DNA from: Flavobacteriaceae bacterium
GTDB lineage: Bacteria > Bacteroidota > Bacteroidia > Flavobacteriales > Flavobacteriaceae
Direction of reading: 5' to 3'
NCBI GenBank assembly: GCA_018402135.1
Contig: JAGYJF010000003.1
Span: 868,001 to 932,000 of the forward strand
Length of the DNA stretch: 64,000 nucleotides
Shown: positions 34,582 through 43,273 of the stretch, in pieces
Layout of the letters: every line of letters starts with the position of its first letter
How positions within the stretch are numbered: position 1 is the first letter of the stretch
Program-made: the position numbers and the translations under genes
Notes under the pieces: model-generated
The model's input: the letters and a program-made list of their open reading frames with translations, nothing else
The model's database searches: none
What the model was told of the DNA's origin: nothing

Positions 34582-36609
34582 TTAGAGCAAACCAGCCCGT
34601 TTAAGTAAGGCTTCTGGTTTTGGTTCCTGACCTCTGAATTTTTTGTAAAGCACCATTGGATCTTCTGTGCCACCTCTTGAAAGCACATAGGTTTTGAATT
34701 TTTGGGCTATCTCACTACTGAAAATACCATGTTCTTGAAAATAGGCGAAAGCATCCGCATCTAAAACTTCTGCCCATTTGTAGCTATAATAACCACTTGA
34801 ATAACCACCTTGAAAAATATGTGAAAACGAGGTGCTCATACAGTTTTCAGCAACATCGGGATACAGATTGGTGTGTTTAAAAGCTTCCAATTCATGTACT
34901 TTTACATTGTTGATGTTTTTAGGATTGTAACCGTGCCAACTCATGTCTAATAAACCAAAACTTATCTGGCGGAGTGTCTGCATACCCTGATGAAAGCTTG
35001 CTGACGCTTTTATTTTTTCAATATATTTCATAGGGATTACCTCATTGGTTTCGTAATGTCTTGCAAACAATTCCAGCGCTTCTTTTTCGTAGCACCAGTT
35101 TTCTAGAATTTGACTTGGCAATTCCACAAAATCCCAGTAAACACTAGTTCCAGATAAACTTGGATAGGTTGTGTTGGCCAACATACCATGAAGTGCATGA
35201 CCAAATTCGTGAAATAAGGTAGTTACTTCGTTAAAGGTGAGTAAGGAGGGTTTGGTTTTTGTTGCATTTGTGAAATTACAAACAATAGAAACATGTGGAC
35301 GTTCGTTGGTTTCATTTTTGATGAATTGCGGTTTGTAAGAAGTCATCCACGCGCCATTCCTTTTTCCAGGTCTAGGAAAAAAATCGGCATAAAAAATTGC
35401 CACCAGATTACCGTCGTTGTCTTTTACTACGTAGGTTTTAACATCCTGATGGTAAGTATCAATATCATAAACTTCTTCAAATTTTAATCCGAAGAGTTTG
35501 TTAGCGATTGAGAACACGCCAGTCATGACATTATTTAATTTGAAATAGGGTTTTAACAACTCATCATCTAACTGAAAAAGTTTTTGTTTAAGTTTTTCCG
35601 CGTAATAGGCAGCATCCCATTTTTGCAAGTCGTTTAAACCGTCAAGCTCTTTTGCAAATTGTTGAAGTTCGTAAAACTCTCTTAATGCTGCTGGTTTTGC
35701 CTTTTCTAATAATTCATTCAAAAATGATTGCACACTTTCTGGTGATTTGGCCATACGCTCTTCCAATACAAAATGCGCATGCGATTGGTACCCTAATAAC
35801 TGTGCCCGTTCGTGTCTTAGATTAGCGATTTTTAAAACGATTTTTTCATTATTGAAATTATTATCTTGAAAACCTTTTTTACCAGCAGCAATGGCTAGTT
35901 CCTTTCTTAAAGCCCGATTGTCGCAATAAGTCATGAAAGGAATATAACTGGGATAATCTAAAGTAAATAACCAACCGTTTTTATCTTTACTTTCTGCTAA
36001 TTGTTTGGCAGCTTCAATGGTGCCTTCTGGCAATCCAGCCAAATCACTTTCATTGGTGATGTATAGTTCATAGTTGTTGGTCTCGGCTAGAACATTCTCT
36101 CCAAATTTTAGTTTAAGCTGACTCAATGCTTTGTCAATTTCCCGTAATTGAAGCTTTTGTTCGTCGTTTAGGTTGGCGCCATTTCTTGCAAAACTTTTGT
36201 ACTTTTTGTCTAAAAGTGTTGCTTGCTCTGTGCTTAAATTAAGTTGCGCTTTTTGATTGTAAACGGCCTTTACTTTTTCAAAAAGTGATTCGTTTAGGGT
36301 AATATCATTATTGAATTCTGAGAGTATAGGTGAAATTTCCTGAGCGATTTTTTGAATATCATCATTGGTTTCGGCCGCATTCAGATTGAAAAATATGCTT
36401 GTAATTCGGTCTAATTGGGATCCGGAAAATTCTAAGGCTTCAATAGTATTATGATACGTAGGTGATTCAGAATTTTCGGTTATTTGATTGATTTCGGTCT
36501 TTGCTTCTTCAATGGCTTTTATAATAGCAGGTATAAAATCTTCATTTTTTATTTTTGAAAATGGAGCAGTATTATAAGGTGTTTGAAATGAATTAATTAA
36601 AATTTCCAT
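34582..36609 (-). CDS. M3 family metallopeptidase (oligopeptidase A/Dcp type)
   Basis: Zinc peptidase that trims short peptides. 675 residues with no signal peptide, so cytoplasmic. The zinc site HEFGH is at residues 467-471 (FHEFGHALHGM), followed by the family's downstream Glu region WDFVELPSQILENW. N-terminal helical region and C-terminal GGYSSGYYSYKWAEVLDADAFAYF (the M3 substrate-binding YxxxY element) are intact. Shorter proteins of this type in Bacteroidota are annotated as Dcp (peptidyl-dipeptidase) or OpdA; the sequence does not distinguish them here. Confidence 0.93.
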   Translation of the reverse strand: MEILINSFQTPYNTAPFSKIKNEDFIPAIIKAIEEAKTEINQITENSESPTYHNTIEALEFSGSQLDRITSIFFNLNAAETNDDIQKIAQEISPILSEFNNDITLNESLFEKVKAVYNQKAQLNLSTEQATLLDKKYKSFARNGANLNDEQKLQLREIDKALSQLKLKFGENVLAETNNYELYITNESDLAGLPEGTIEAAKQLAESKDKNGWLFTLDYPSYIPFMTYCDNRALRKELAIAAGKKGFQDNNFNNEKIVLKIANLRHERAQLLGYQSHAHFVLEERMAKSPESVQSFLNELLEKAKPAALREFYELQQFAKELDGLNDLQKWDAAYYAEKLKQKLFQLDDELLKPYFKLNNVMTGVFSIANKLFGLKFEEVYDIDTYHQDVKTYVVKDNDGNLVAIFYADFFPRPGKRNGAWMTSYKPQFIKNETNERPHVSIVCNFTNATKTKPSLLTFNEVTTLFHEFGHALHGMLANTTYPSLSGTSVYWDFVELPSQILENWCYEKEALELFARHYETNEVIPMKYIEKIKASASFHQGMQTLRQISFGLLDMSWHGYNPKNINNVKVHELEAFKHTNLYPDVAENCMSTSFSHIFQGGYSSGYYSYKWAEVLDADAFAYFQEHGIFSSEIAQKFKTYVLSRGGTEDPMVLYKKFRGQEPKPEALLKRAGLL

Positions 36610-36696
36610 AAACTATTTTGTAAGGGTTTTAACGACAGCTTTGTCTATATTTTCCTACTAGGGAATTGATTTTCTGACATTTAACTATTCTTTATG

Positions 36697-36727
36697 ATTG
36701 GATAACAATATTAAATTTCTATCTTTG
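36697..36727 (+). promoter_or_regulatory. Promoter of an orphan transcript upstream of purE
   Basis: ATTG at 36697-36700, a 19-base spacer and TATCTTTG at 36720-36727 match TTTG-N19-TAnnTTTG closely. No gene starts downstream in this direction, only a terminator about 60-80 bases later. Confidence 0.6.
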
Positions 36728-36733
36728 CAAAAG

Positions 36734-36811
36734 ATTTTGGGAAGGACTTTATTGTACTTCATAAAATGTTGATTAATAGCTTTAAAACCTCGAATTTATT
36801 CGGGGTTTTTT
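36734..36811 (+). ncRNA. Candidate small non-coding RNA
   Basis: Between a well-formed promoter and the terminator hairpin at 36786-36807 lies about 78 bases with no open frame that looks coding. It runs antiparallel to, and ends at the stop of, purE. The segment begins AAAGATTTTGGGAAGGAC. Whether it belongs to a known flavobacterial RNA family (for example flavo-1) I cannot tell without a covariance-model search. An alternative is that the signals are coincidental and the hairpin only terminates purE. Confidence 0.45.
36786..36811 (+). terminator. Intrinsic terminator of the candidate sRNA (may also serve purE)
   Basis: AACCTCGAAT (36786-36795) pairs with ATTCGGGGTT (36798-36807), one mismatch, then T residues in the plus direction. 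In the minus direction it directly follows the purE stop but has a weaker T tail, so it may be bidirectional. Confidence 0.7.
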
Positions 36812-37292
36812 AGTTGATACCCTTCGCCGATTCTTCAACTTTTAGTTTTAAATCGGATTTATAAGCTATTATTTTCGCTAAAATATTACCGTCGGATGTC
36901 CCTAGAATCTGAGCCGCCAAAATACCGGCGTTTTTAGCGCCATTTAAAGCAACTGTTGCAACAGGTACGCCACCAGGCATTTGCAGAATTGAAAGAATAG
37001 AATCCCATCCATCAATAGAATTGCTGCTTTTTACAGGCACACCAATTACGGGTAAAGGCGATAACGATGCCACCATTCCAGGTAGGTGGGCAGCGCCACC
37101 AGCACCAGCTATAATTACTGAAATACCTCTTAAATGGGCATTTGTACCATAGTCAAATAACTTTTCAGGTGTGCGATGTGCTGAAACTATATCAACTTCA
37201 ACCGTAATTCCGAATTGTTTTAAAATATCAATGGCGTCCTGCATTACTGGCAGATCGCTTTTGCTTCCCATAATAACTCCAACTTTTTGCAT
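36810..37292 (-). CDS. purE: 5-(carboxyamino)imidazole ribonucleotide mutase
   Basis: Purine biosynthesis enzyme that converts N5-CAIR (from PurK) to CAIR. 160 residues, class I PurE. Motifs MGSKSDLPVM at residues 8-17, SAHRTPEKLF and GAGGAAHLPGMVAS are all present. It starts 34 bases after the purK stop, so purK-purE is an operon, as expected for enzymes that use each other's product. The stop codon overlaps the T run of the opposite-facing terminator. Confidence 0.96.
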   Translation of the reverse strand: MQKVGVIMGSKSDLPVMQDAIDILKQFGITVEVDIVSAHRTPEKLFDYGTNAHLRGISVIIAGAGGAAHLPGMVASLSPLPVIGVPVKSSNSIDGWDSILSILQMPGGVPVATVALNGAKNAGILAAQILGTSDGNILAKIIAYKSDLKLKVEESAKGIN

Positions 37293-37326
37293 AATATGTT
37301 TGTGTTATATTAAATTCGACATTGTA

Positions 37327-38481
37327 TTACTCACTGATAACCTCAATTGTTTTTTTAACCTTTTCAGCGATTACTCGTGCTGTGTTTAAATCTGAATTCA
37401 CTATGGTTACATGCCCCATTTTCCGAAAAGGTCTGGTTTCTTTTTTTCCATAAATATGAGGTGTAACACCATCTAAGGCTAAAATGCTTTCGATGTTTTT
37501 GTAAACTACTTTTCCCTGATAATCTTCTGCTCCCACCAAATTAACCATAACCGCTGATTGCTTGCTTTCTGCACTTCCCAGAGGTAAATCTAGAATGGCT
37601 CGCAAGTGCTGTTCATATTGCGATGTGTAGCTGGCTTCAATACTAAAATGTCCTGAATTATGAGGTCTCGGAGCTACTTCATTTACCAAAACATCACCAT
37701 TTTTCGTTAAAAACATCTCCACTGCTAGCAAGCCAACATGGTTAAATGCGGCCGATGTTCTTAATGCAATTAGTTCCGCTTTTTTAGCGATTTCTGAATT
37801 TATTCTTGCCGGACAAAGTACATATTCTACCTGGTTAGCTTCCGGATGGAATTCCATCTCAACAACCGGATAGGTGCTTACTTTTCCCGAAACAGAACGC
37901 GCAACAATCACTGCTAATTCTGTTTCAAAAGGGATTAATGTTTCGGTGATGCATTCGTCAGGCGATAATTTATCTAAATCGGAATAGGTTTTAACAATTT
38001 TAACGCCGTTGCCATCATAACCAAACTGCGCACTTTTCCAAACAAAGGGAAAACTAAGACTTTCGTTTTCAATGGCAGTAAGAATCTCATCCTTGTAAGC
38101 AAACCGCGAAAAATTTGCTGTAGGAATATTGTGATCTACGTAGAATAATTTTTGACTAGATTTATTTTGGATGGTTCTTAAGGTTTTAGAACTTGGATAA
38201 ACTTTTATGCCTTCTTTTTCTAAACTTTCAAGGGCATTTACATTTACATTTTCAATTTCGATGGTAAGCACATTAGCGCGTTTTCCAAAGTTGTAAACGG
38301 TATCGTAATCCATTAAATCACCTTGAAAAAATTCGTTGCAACCCAACTTGCACGGCGCTTCGCTACTCGGGTCTAAAACCAAGGTGTGAATATCATATTT
38401 TCTAGTTTCGGCAAGTAACATTTTGCCTAATTGTCCGCCGCCTAAAATGCCTAATTTAAATTGAGAAGAAAAATAATTCAT
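37327..38481 (-). CDS. purK: 5-(carboxyamino)imidazole ribonucleotide synthase
   Basis: ATP-grasp ligase that makes N5-CAIR from AIR, bicarbonate and ATP. I start at MNYFSSQFKLGILGGGQLGKMLL, 384 residues; a longer in-frame start at 38529 lies upstream of the promoter element and lacks homology. The glycine-rich nucleotide fold GILGGGQLGK is at the N terminus; the ATP-grasp core FPFVWKSAQFGYDGNGV and the EVAPRPHNSGHFSIEA active-site segment follow. It is transcribed divergently from the HPRT-adenylate kinase gene. Confidence 0.95.
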   Translation of the reverse strand: MNYFSSQFKLGILGGGQLGKMLLAETRKYDIHTLVLDPSSEAPCKLGCNEFFQGDLMDYDTVYNFGKRANVLTIEIENVNVNALESLEKEGIKVYPSSKTLRTIQNKSSQKLFYVDHNIPTANFSRFAYKDEILTAIENESLSFPFVWKSAQFGYDGNGVKIVKTYSDLDKLSPDECITETLIPFETELAVIVARSVSGKVSTYPVVEMEFHPEANQVEYVLCPARINSEIAKKAELIALRTSAAFNHVGLLAVEMFLTKNGDVLVNEVAPRPHNSGHFSIEASYTSQYEQHLRAILDLPLGSAESKQSAVMVNLVGAEDYQGKVVYKNIESILALDGVTPHIYGKKETRPFRKMGHVTIVNSDLNTARVIAEKVKKTIEVISE

Positions 38482-38497
38482 ATTAACATATTTGTTG

Positions 38498-38505
38498 CAA
38501 AAATA
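38498..38505 (-). promoter_or_regulatory. -7 element of the purK-purE promoter
   Basis: On the minus strand TATTTTTG, exact TAnnTTTG match, 17 bases before the chosen purK ATG. No PurR-like operator is recognisable. Confidence 0.5.
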
Positions 38506-38579
38506 CAAATCAAATTTTGCTCTTAACACTAAATTAAAAACAATCTATTGTTGGGCTGGTAAAACCTTAAACAAATGAT

Positions 38580-38587
38580 TATCTTTG
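38580..38587 (+). promoter_or_regulatory. -7 element of the hpt-adk promoter
   Basis: TATCTTTG, exact TAnnTTTG match. Transcription near 38594 would leave only about six bases before the TTG at 38600, so either the leader is very short or translation begins at the GTG at 38609. Confidence 0.45.
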
Positions 38588-38599
38588 TTTTTTTAAAAT

Positions 38600-39721
38600 T
38601 TGAAAACAGTGATAAAGCTTCACGATTTAATCTTTAAACCATTTGTTTCGTCGCAACAGTTAGATGAAATAATAGGTAGAATGGCAAGCGAAATTGCAGC
38701 AGATCTCAAAGATGAAGTTCCAGTTTTTATTGGAATTTTAAATGGTTCGTTTATGTTGGTAAGTGATTTTGTAAAGAAATATCCCCATCCGTGCGAGGTG
38801 ACTTTTATAAAATTGGCCTCGTATGAAGGATTAAAATCAACCGAAGACATTCAGCGATTAATTGGTTTAACCCAAGATTTAACTGGCAGAACCGTTGTTA
38901 TTCTTGAAGATATTATCGATACAGGTAGTACTTTACATGAAGTTCACCGAATATTCAAAAATGAAAATGTTAAACAATTAAAAATTGCTACTTTATTTTT
39001 TAAACCAGAAGCTTATAATAAAGACTTTAAACTGCATTATGTGGGTCTTGAAATCCCAGATAAATTTATAGTGGGTTACGGTTTAGATTACAACGGATTG
39101 GGTAGAGATTTGCCAGAAGTATATCAACTTAAAACAACACAATACATGACTAATTTAGTGCTATTTGGACCTCCGGGCGCAGGCAAAGGGACACAAGCCG
39201 AATTTTTAAAGGACAAATATAATTTGGTACATATTTCTACGGGCGATGTATTTCGTTTTAATATTAAAAATGAAACAGCCTTAGGTATGTTAGCCAAATC
39301 TTACATGGATAGAGGTGAATTGGTACCAGATCAATTAACCATAGATATGCTAAATGCAGAGGTTGAAAAAAATCAAGATGCCAAAGGGTTTATTTTTGAC
39401 GGTTTTCCAAGAACCAACGAGCAAGCCAAAGCATTGGATGCCTTAATGGAAAGTAAGGACTCACAAATCAACGCAATGATTGCGCTTGAAGTAGATGATG
39501 AAGTATTAGTTAAAAGACTATTAGATCGCGGTAAAACTAGTGGTCGTGCAGACGATGCTGACGAAAACATCATTAGAAACCGAATCACCGAATATTACAC
39601 TAAAACAGCCGTTTTGAAGGATTTTTATTCGGAACAGAATAAGTATTTTGGTGTTGACGGTGTTGGTAGTATTGAGGAAATTACGCAGCGTTTGAGTAAA
39701 GTAATAAACGAATTAAAATAA
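38600..39721 (+). CDS. adk: Hypoxanthine phosphoribosyltransferase-adenylate kinase fusion
   Basis: A 373-residue bifunctional protein. Residues 1-182 are a phosphoribosyltransferase with the PRPP loop VVILEDIIDTGST at 99-111, of the hypoxanthine/guanine type. Residue 183 is a methionine at the normal start of adenylate kinase: LVLFGPPGAGKGT (P-loop 190-198), STGDVFRFNI, FDGFPRTNEQ and a short lid with RGKTSGRADD, lacking the zinc cysteines. Start is TTG at 38600 or GTG at 38609. Fusion joins purine salvage (IMP/GMP formation) to adenylate balance in one chain. The arrangement is seen in other Flavobacteriia and is not an assembly artefact, as the frame is continuous. Confidence 0.93.
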   Translation: MKTVIKLHDLIFKPFVSSQQLDEIIGRMASEIAADLKDEVPVFIGILNGSFMLVSDFVKKYPHPCEVTFIKLASYEGLKSTEDIQRLIGLTQDLTGRTVVILEDIIDTGSTLHEVHRIFKNENVKQLKIATLFFKPEAYNKDFKLHYVGLEIPDKFIVGYGLDYNGLGRDLPEVYQLKTTQYMTNLVLFGPPGAGKGTQAEFLKDKYNLVHISTGDVFRFNIKNETALGMLAKSYMDRGELVPDQLTIDMLNAEVEKNQDAKGFIFDGFPRTNEQAKALDALMESKDSQINAMIALEVDDEVLVKRLLDRGKTSGRADDADENIIRNRITEYYTKTAVLKDFYSEQNKYFGVDGVGSIEEITQRLSKVINELK

Positions 39722-39755
39722 TTTAATTTTGGCCTATTTAAATTAATTAATTATC

Positions 39756-39968
39756 ATGGAGTTTATAACACCGGGTTCAGGACTTATCATTTTTACAATA
39801 ATCTTTCTCCTATTTTTATTGCTGCCTTTTTTAGCATTGATAAGTATTGTTACAAATAAGTTTCCAGATAATGATAAACTTATTTGGGTTGTTATTGTTT
39901 TATTGCTGCCAGTTCTTGGTGCTATTTTATATTTTAGTATAGGCAGACGTAAGCGATTAAAAGAATAA
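39756..39968 (+). CDS. Small membrane protein, PLD-nuclease N-terminal-like domain
   Basis: 70 residues with two transmembrane segments (about 8-33 and 43-63) and a basic tail RRKRLKE. The second helix VVIVLLLPVLGAILYFSIGR matches the pattern of PLDc_N domains, normally found at the N terminus of cardiolipin synthases or as stand-alone small proteins. No catalytic residues. It lies between the adenylate kinase fusion and obg, on the same strand, and may share their transcript. Confidence 0.75.
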   Translation: MEFITPGSGLIIFTIIFLLFLLLPFLALISIVTNKFPDNDKLIWVVIVLLLPVLGAILYFSIGRRKRLKE

Positions 39969-40024
39969 ACGTAAGTGTTACTATTTTAAATAAGCACTGT
40001 CGTTAAATTAACTTATTAAAAAGA

Positions 40025-40042
40025 TTCCCGTTTTCACGGGAA
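40025..40042 (+). promoter_or_regulatory. Hairpin in the obg leader
   Basis: TTCCCGT (40025-40031) pairs with ACGGGAA (40036-40042) around a TTTC loop. It ends six bases before the obg ATG and is not followed by a T run, so it is not a terminator; it could affect initiation. Confidence 0.5.
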
Positions 40043-40048
40043 ATAAAT

Positions 40049-41047
40049 ATGACCGAAGGAAATTTTGTAGATTACGTAAAAATATATGTTACTTCTGGAA
40101 ACGGAGGAAAAGGTTCGGCGCATTTACACCGAGAAAAATATGTGGAAAAAGGTGGTCCAGATGGTGGTGACGGTGGCCGTGGAGGTCATGTAATAGTTAG
40201 AGGTAGTTCAAACCTTTGGACGCTTTATCACCTAAAATTCAAAAAACATTTTAAGGCAGACCATGGCGAACATGGCAGTAAATCCAGAAGTTCTGGTGCC
40301 GAAGGTAAAGATGTATATATTGATGTTCCTCTTGGTACCGTGATAAAAGATTGCGAAACCGATGAGGTTTTATTTGAAATCACCGACGAAGGTGAAGAAA
40401 AAATTGTTGTTGAAGGGGGCATGGGTGGTCGCGGTAATTGGCATTTTAAAACCTCTACCAATCAAACACCCCGATATGCACAACCAGGCACTCCGGGAAG
40501 TGAAAGTCGGATTACCATAGAGCTAAAAGTGTTGGCCGATGTTGGCTTGGTAGGCTTTCCCAATGCTGGAAAATCTACACTACTTTCTGTTATAACGTCA
40601 GCTAAACCAAAGATAGCCGATTACGAGTTCACCACTTTAAAACCAAATTTAGGCATTGTTGAATACCGCGATTTTCAATCATTTGTCATGGCCGATATTC
40701 CTGGAATTATTGAAGGCGCTGCTGAAGGTAAAGGTTTGGGTCATTATTTCCTGCGTCATATAGAACGTAATTCTACCTTGCTGTTTTTAATTCCTGCCGA
40801 TGCGCCTGATATATCGAAGCAATACGATATATTGTTAGATGAATTAAAGCGGTACAATCCTGAATTGCTCGATAAAAGCAAGCTAATCGCCATCTCAAAA
40901 TGCGATATGCTGGATGATGAATTAAAGGCTGAGCTAAAAATTGAATTGGATAAGCAATTACCTATTCCATATTTATTTATTTCTTCAATCGCGAATCAGG
41001 GTATTAAGGAATTAAAAGATAAATTGTGGAACATGTTGAATGAATAG
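40049..41047 (+). CDS. obgE: GTPase Obg
   Basis: Essential ribosome-associated GTPase involved in 50S assembly and stress control. Residues 1-158 form the glycine-rich Obg fold ([20 protein letters not shown]). The G domain follows: G1 GFPNAGKST at 169-177, G2 TTLKPNLG, G3 [10 protein letters not shown]4 AISKCD and G5 SSIAN. At 332 residues it lacks the long C-terminal OCT extension, as is usual for Bacteroidota. It is preceded by a small hairpin in the leader. Confidence 0.97.
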   Translation: MTEGNFVDYVKIYVTSGNGGKGSAHLHREKYVEKGGPDGGDGGRGGHVIVRGSSNLWTLYHLKFKKHFKADHGEHGSKSRSSGAEGKDVYIDVPLGTVIKDCETDEVLFEITDEGEEKIVVEGGMGGRGNWHFKTSTNQTPRYAQPGTPGSESRITIELKVLADVGLVGFPNAGKSTLLSVITSAKPKIADYEFTTLKPNLGIVEYRDFQSFVMADIPGIIEGAAEGKGLGHYFLRHIERNSTLLFLIPADAPDISKQYDILLDELKRYNPELLDKSKLIAISKCDMLDDELKAELKIELDKQLPIPYLFISSIANQGIKELKDKLWNMLNE

Positions 41048-41239
41048 CATGAATCGTGTTATGAATGAATTATCGTGTATTTTCGTTTCCATTATCAAAT
41101 AATATTATCGATGTTCTGAAATATTGATTTTGTAAGATTTTTTTCATTTTTAATTTCTTTTATACATCCCAAATAAATTATTACCTTTATTCAGCTTGTT
41201 ATGGAAGCCTCATTTTCATGAATCAAAACTTAAAAACCT

Positions 41240-41755
41240 ATGAAAAAGATTTCAATTTTATTCCTTTTCGCCCTACTTATGGGCTGCGGTGCCACTATAA
41301 ATTACGACTATGAAAAGTCCACGGATTTTTCACAATACAAAACCTATAGTTATTTTTCCGACATGCAATCTGGTTTAAGTGAACTAGATGAAAAACGTTT
41401 TATAGCTGCTTTAAACGAGGCGTTAAAAGTTAAGGGGTTTACCATGGCCGAATCGCCAGATTTTTTTATTGACATCCAGACGGAGGTCTATGACACGAAC
41501 AACCAGAGCAATGTTGGCGTGGGACTTGGCGGTGGCGGCCGTAATGTTGGTGGCGGTTTAAGTATTGGAATTCCTGTGGGTCAAAGCAGTATGACAAGAT
41601 TGATTTTAGTTGAATTTATAGATAAGGATCGAACTGGATTATTTTGGCAAGCAAACTCTTCTAGCTCCTATAGACAAAATGCTTCACCCGAAAAACGAGA
41701 AGCAGATTTTAGAACGCTGGCAGCAAAAATATTATCGAAATATCCACCAAAATAA
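41240..41755 (+). CDS. DUF4136 lipoprotein
   Basis: 171 residues. Lipoprotein signal MKKISILFLFALLMGC with Cys16, then the DUF4136 fold: YDYEKSTDFSQYKTYSYF near the start and LFWQANSSSS plus AAKILSKYPPK at the end. A glycine-rich run (GVGLGGGGRNVGGG) lies in the middle, also typical. Anchored in a membrane leaflet; function unknown. It is a single-gene unit ending in a terminator. Confidence 0.9.
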   Translation: MKKISILFLFALLMGCGATINYDYEKSTDFSQYKTYSYFSDMQSGLSELDEKRFIAALNEALKVKGFTMAESPDFFIDIQTEVYDTNNQSNVGVGLGGGGRNVGGGLSIGIPVGQSSMTRLILVEFIDKDRTGLFWQANSSSSYRQNASPEKREADFRTLAAKILSKYPPK

Positions 41756-41757
41756 AT

Positions 41758-41792
41758 ACGGCTAGCACTTTATCGCATTAGCCGTTTTTTTT
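41758..41792 (+). terminator. Intrinsic terminator of the DUF4136 gene
   Basis: ACGGCTA (41758-41764) pairs with TAGCCGT (41779-41785), followed by T residues, three bases after the stop codon. Confidence 0.8.
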
Positions 41793-41810
41793 AGAAAACT
41801 CATGTGGTTC

Positions 41811-42182
41811 TTATTTTAGCAAGGGCTTGTATTTGTCTTTGTATCCTATAAGCACCACAATATTTAGTATTAAAAAAACTGCGGCTCCAGCTATACCTCC
41901 GGGATCTAAAGTAGCATGAAACAGTACTGAGTTTACTCCAATACTAATTAAAATGATGGCTAATAATGTGCCATACCTGTTAAAAATAAGTGCTAATCCA
42001 GCCACAATTTCTACAATTGCTACCAGAGTAAGTGTTTTGGCGCTCGAAAGCGCACCAAAATAAGTACCGGCGTCTTCCGACATTTCAGGCATGGGCATAA
42101 AGTTAAAAAACTTATTTAACCCAAATACAAGTGCGAAAAGGCCAAGAAAAATTCTTAGGACCATAAAAACTTTTGAATTCAA
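41811..42182 (-). CDS. DoxX family membrane protein
   Basis: 123 residues with four hydrophobic helices, the standard four-helix DoxX fold. LGLFALVFGLNKFFNF at the first helix and SSAKTLTLVAIVEIVAGLALI are typical. Role in this organism unknown; relatives take part in redox or thiosulfate metabolism, but that cannot be inherited here. Convergent with the DUF4136 gene. Confidence 0.85.
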   Translation of the reverse strand: MNSKVFMVLRIFLGLFALVFGLNKFFNFMPMPEMSEDAGTYFGALSSAKTLTLVAIVEIVAGLALIFNRYGTLLAIILISIGVNSVLFHATLDPGGIAGAAVFLILNIVVLIGYKDKYKPLLK

Positions 42183-42352
42183 AATAGTTTGGTTTATTTA
42201 GTTAGTGAATTAAATAGTGTAAAAGTGGAGCGCTGATTTTATTACTTGCAAAAGTTTTAACAAATCTGGTTAATGCGGACTTTCAAAAACGGGTTATTGT
42301 GTTAAATTAACTAAAATTATTATCTTAGTAATGATTCTAACACACCAACACA

Positions 42353-43120
42353 ATGGATACAAACAACTCACACAAAAAAATCACAAAAGTAACTGAAGGC
42401 GCCTCAGAAAATGTTCAATCACGCACATTTGTTCCAACAGATGAAGCTAAAGCCAAAGCCAATAGATTGCGTTTAATTGCAATTATTTCATGGGTTGTTG
42501 CCATTGTCGCGCAACTCTTTGCCATTTCATTATTATTTAAGGAACCCATAAACATGACATGGCTCATTGTTTTAATTGTGGTTGACTTGATATTTGTGGT
42601 CATCGGTTCTGTTCTTTGGAAAAAATCGAATCGACTTGATCCAGCTTCAGAAAAGGATAAGTTTAAATTTTTTATGCAGAATCAACTTGGGCTCGTCGTT
42701 GCCATCATTGCATTTTTACCACTTATCATCTTTATTTTTACCAATAAAAATATGGATGGTAAACAAAAGGGAATTGTTGGTGGTATTGCCGTTGTGGCCT
42801 TGTTAATAGCGGGTGTTACAGGGATTGATTTTAATCCGCCATCCATAGAACAATACACTGAGCAAACCAATAGAGTAGAATGGCTTAACCAAGGTGCTAA
42901 TAATGTGTATTGGACTAAGTCGGGAACAGTGTATCATTTATTTAGCGATTGTTCCTATATCAATACAGCTAAAACTTCCGAAATATTTGAAGGCACTGTG
43001 GCACAGTCAAGAGAACTTAAGAACATTACTAATCTTTGTAGCCGTTGTGAAAATAAAGCCATGAAGGAGCGTAACTTAGACGAATCCGACTATAATACAA
43101 AACCAGAACTTACGGATTAA
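42353..43120 (+). CDS. Membrane protein with C-terminal Ada-like metal-binding motif
   Basis: 255 residues. A polar N terminus with KAKANRLRL precedes four hydrophobic segments at about 40-62, 68-90, 111-130 and 138-158. The cytosolic or periplasmic C-terminal part has NVYWTKSGTVYHLFSDCSYI with His195 and Cys200, then NLCSRCENK with Cys229 and Cys232: a three-Cys/one-His pattern like the Ada_Zn-binding fold. No catalytic domain is visible. The last 22 codons exist a second time at 44395-44460, beyond the inserted toxin-antitoxin block. Confidence 0.75.
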   Translation: MDTNNSHKKITKVTEGASENVQSRTFVPTDEAKAKANRLRLIAIISWVVAIVAQLFAISLLFKEPINMTWLIVLIVVDLIFVVIGSVLWKKSNRLDPASEKDKFKFFMQNQLGLVVAIIAFLPLIIFIFTNKNMDGKQKGIVGGIAVVALLIAGVTGIDFNPPSIEQYTEQTNRVEWLNQGANNVYWTKSGTVYHLFSDCSYINTAKTSEIFEGTVAQSRELKNITNLCSRCENKAMKERNLDESDYNTKPELTD

Positions 43121-43148
43121 CTTTTATTCTTATGACTTCACTATGACT
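43051..43148 (+). repeat. 98-bp direct repeat, left copy
   Basis: About 90 percent identical to 44391-44488, with a spacing of exactly 1,340 bases and no gaps. It contains the 3' end of the membrane-protein gene (intact here) and, reading the other way, the last 12 codons of the macroglobulin gene (a relic here). Confidence 0.9.
43110..43148 (-). pseudogene. Relic of the macroglobulin gene's 3' end
   Basis: Minus-strand reading SHSEVIRIKVNP then TAA, matching SHSEGIRIKVNL at the true end of the macroglobulin at 44450. It no longer connects to a gene and marks the left junction of the inserted block. Confidence 0.8.
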
Positions 43149-43273
43149 GGTTAATCGTTGTGTAATTAATGCTTAATGGCTAGTTGGATTACACATCTGT
43201 ATGGGTTTTCAAGTACCACGCAAAAGGATTAGATATCGCTAAATTTATTTTTTCGCGCGGTAGGTCGGATAAA

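Noticed and set aside
43160-43194. GTGTAAT/ATTACAC inverted repeat near the left end of the inserted block, considered as an integron attC site
   Set aside because: The arms are only seven bases, the expected core triplets are missing, and no integrase is in the window.
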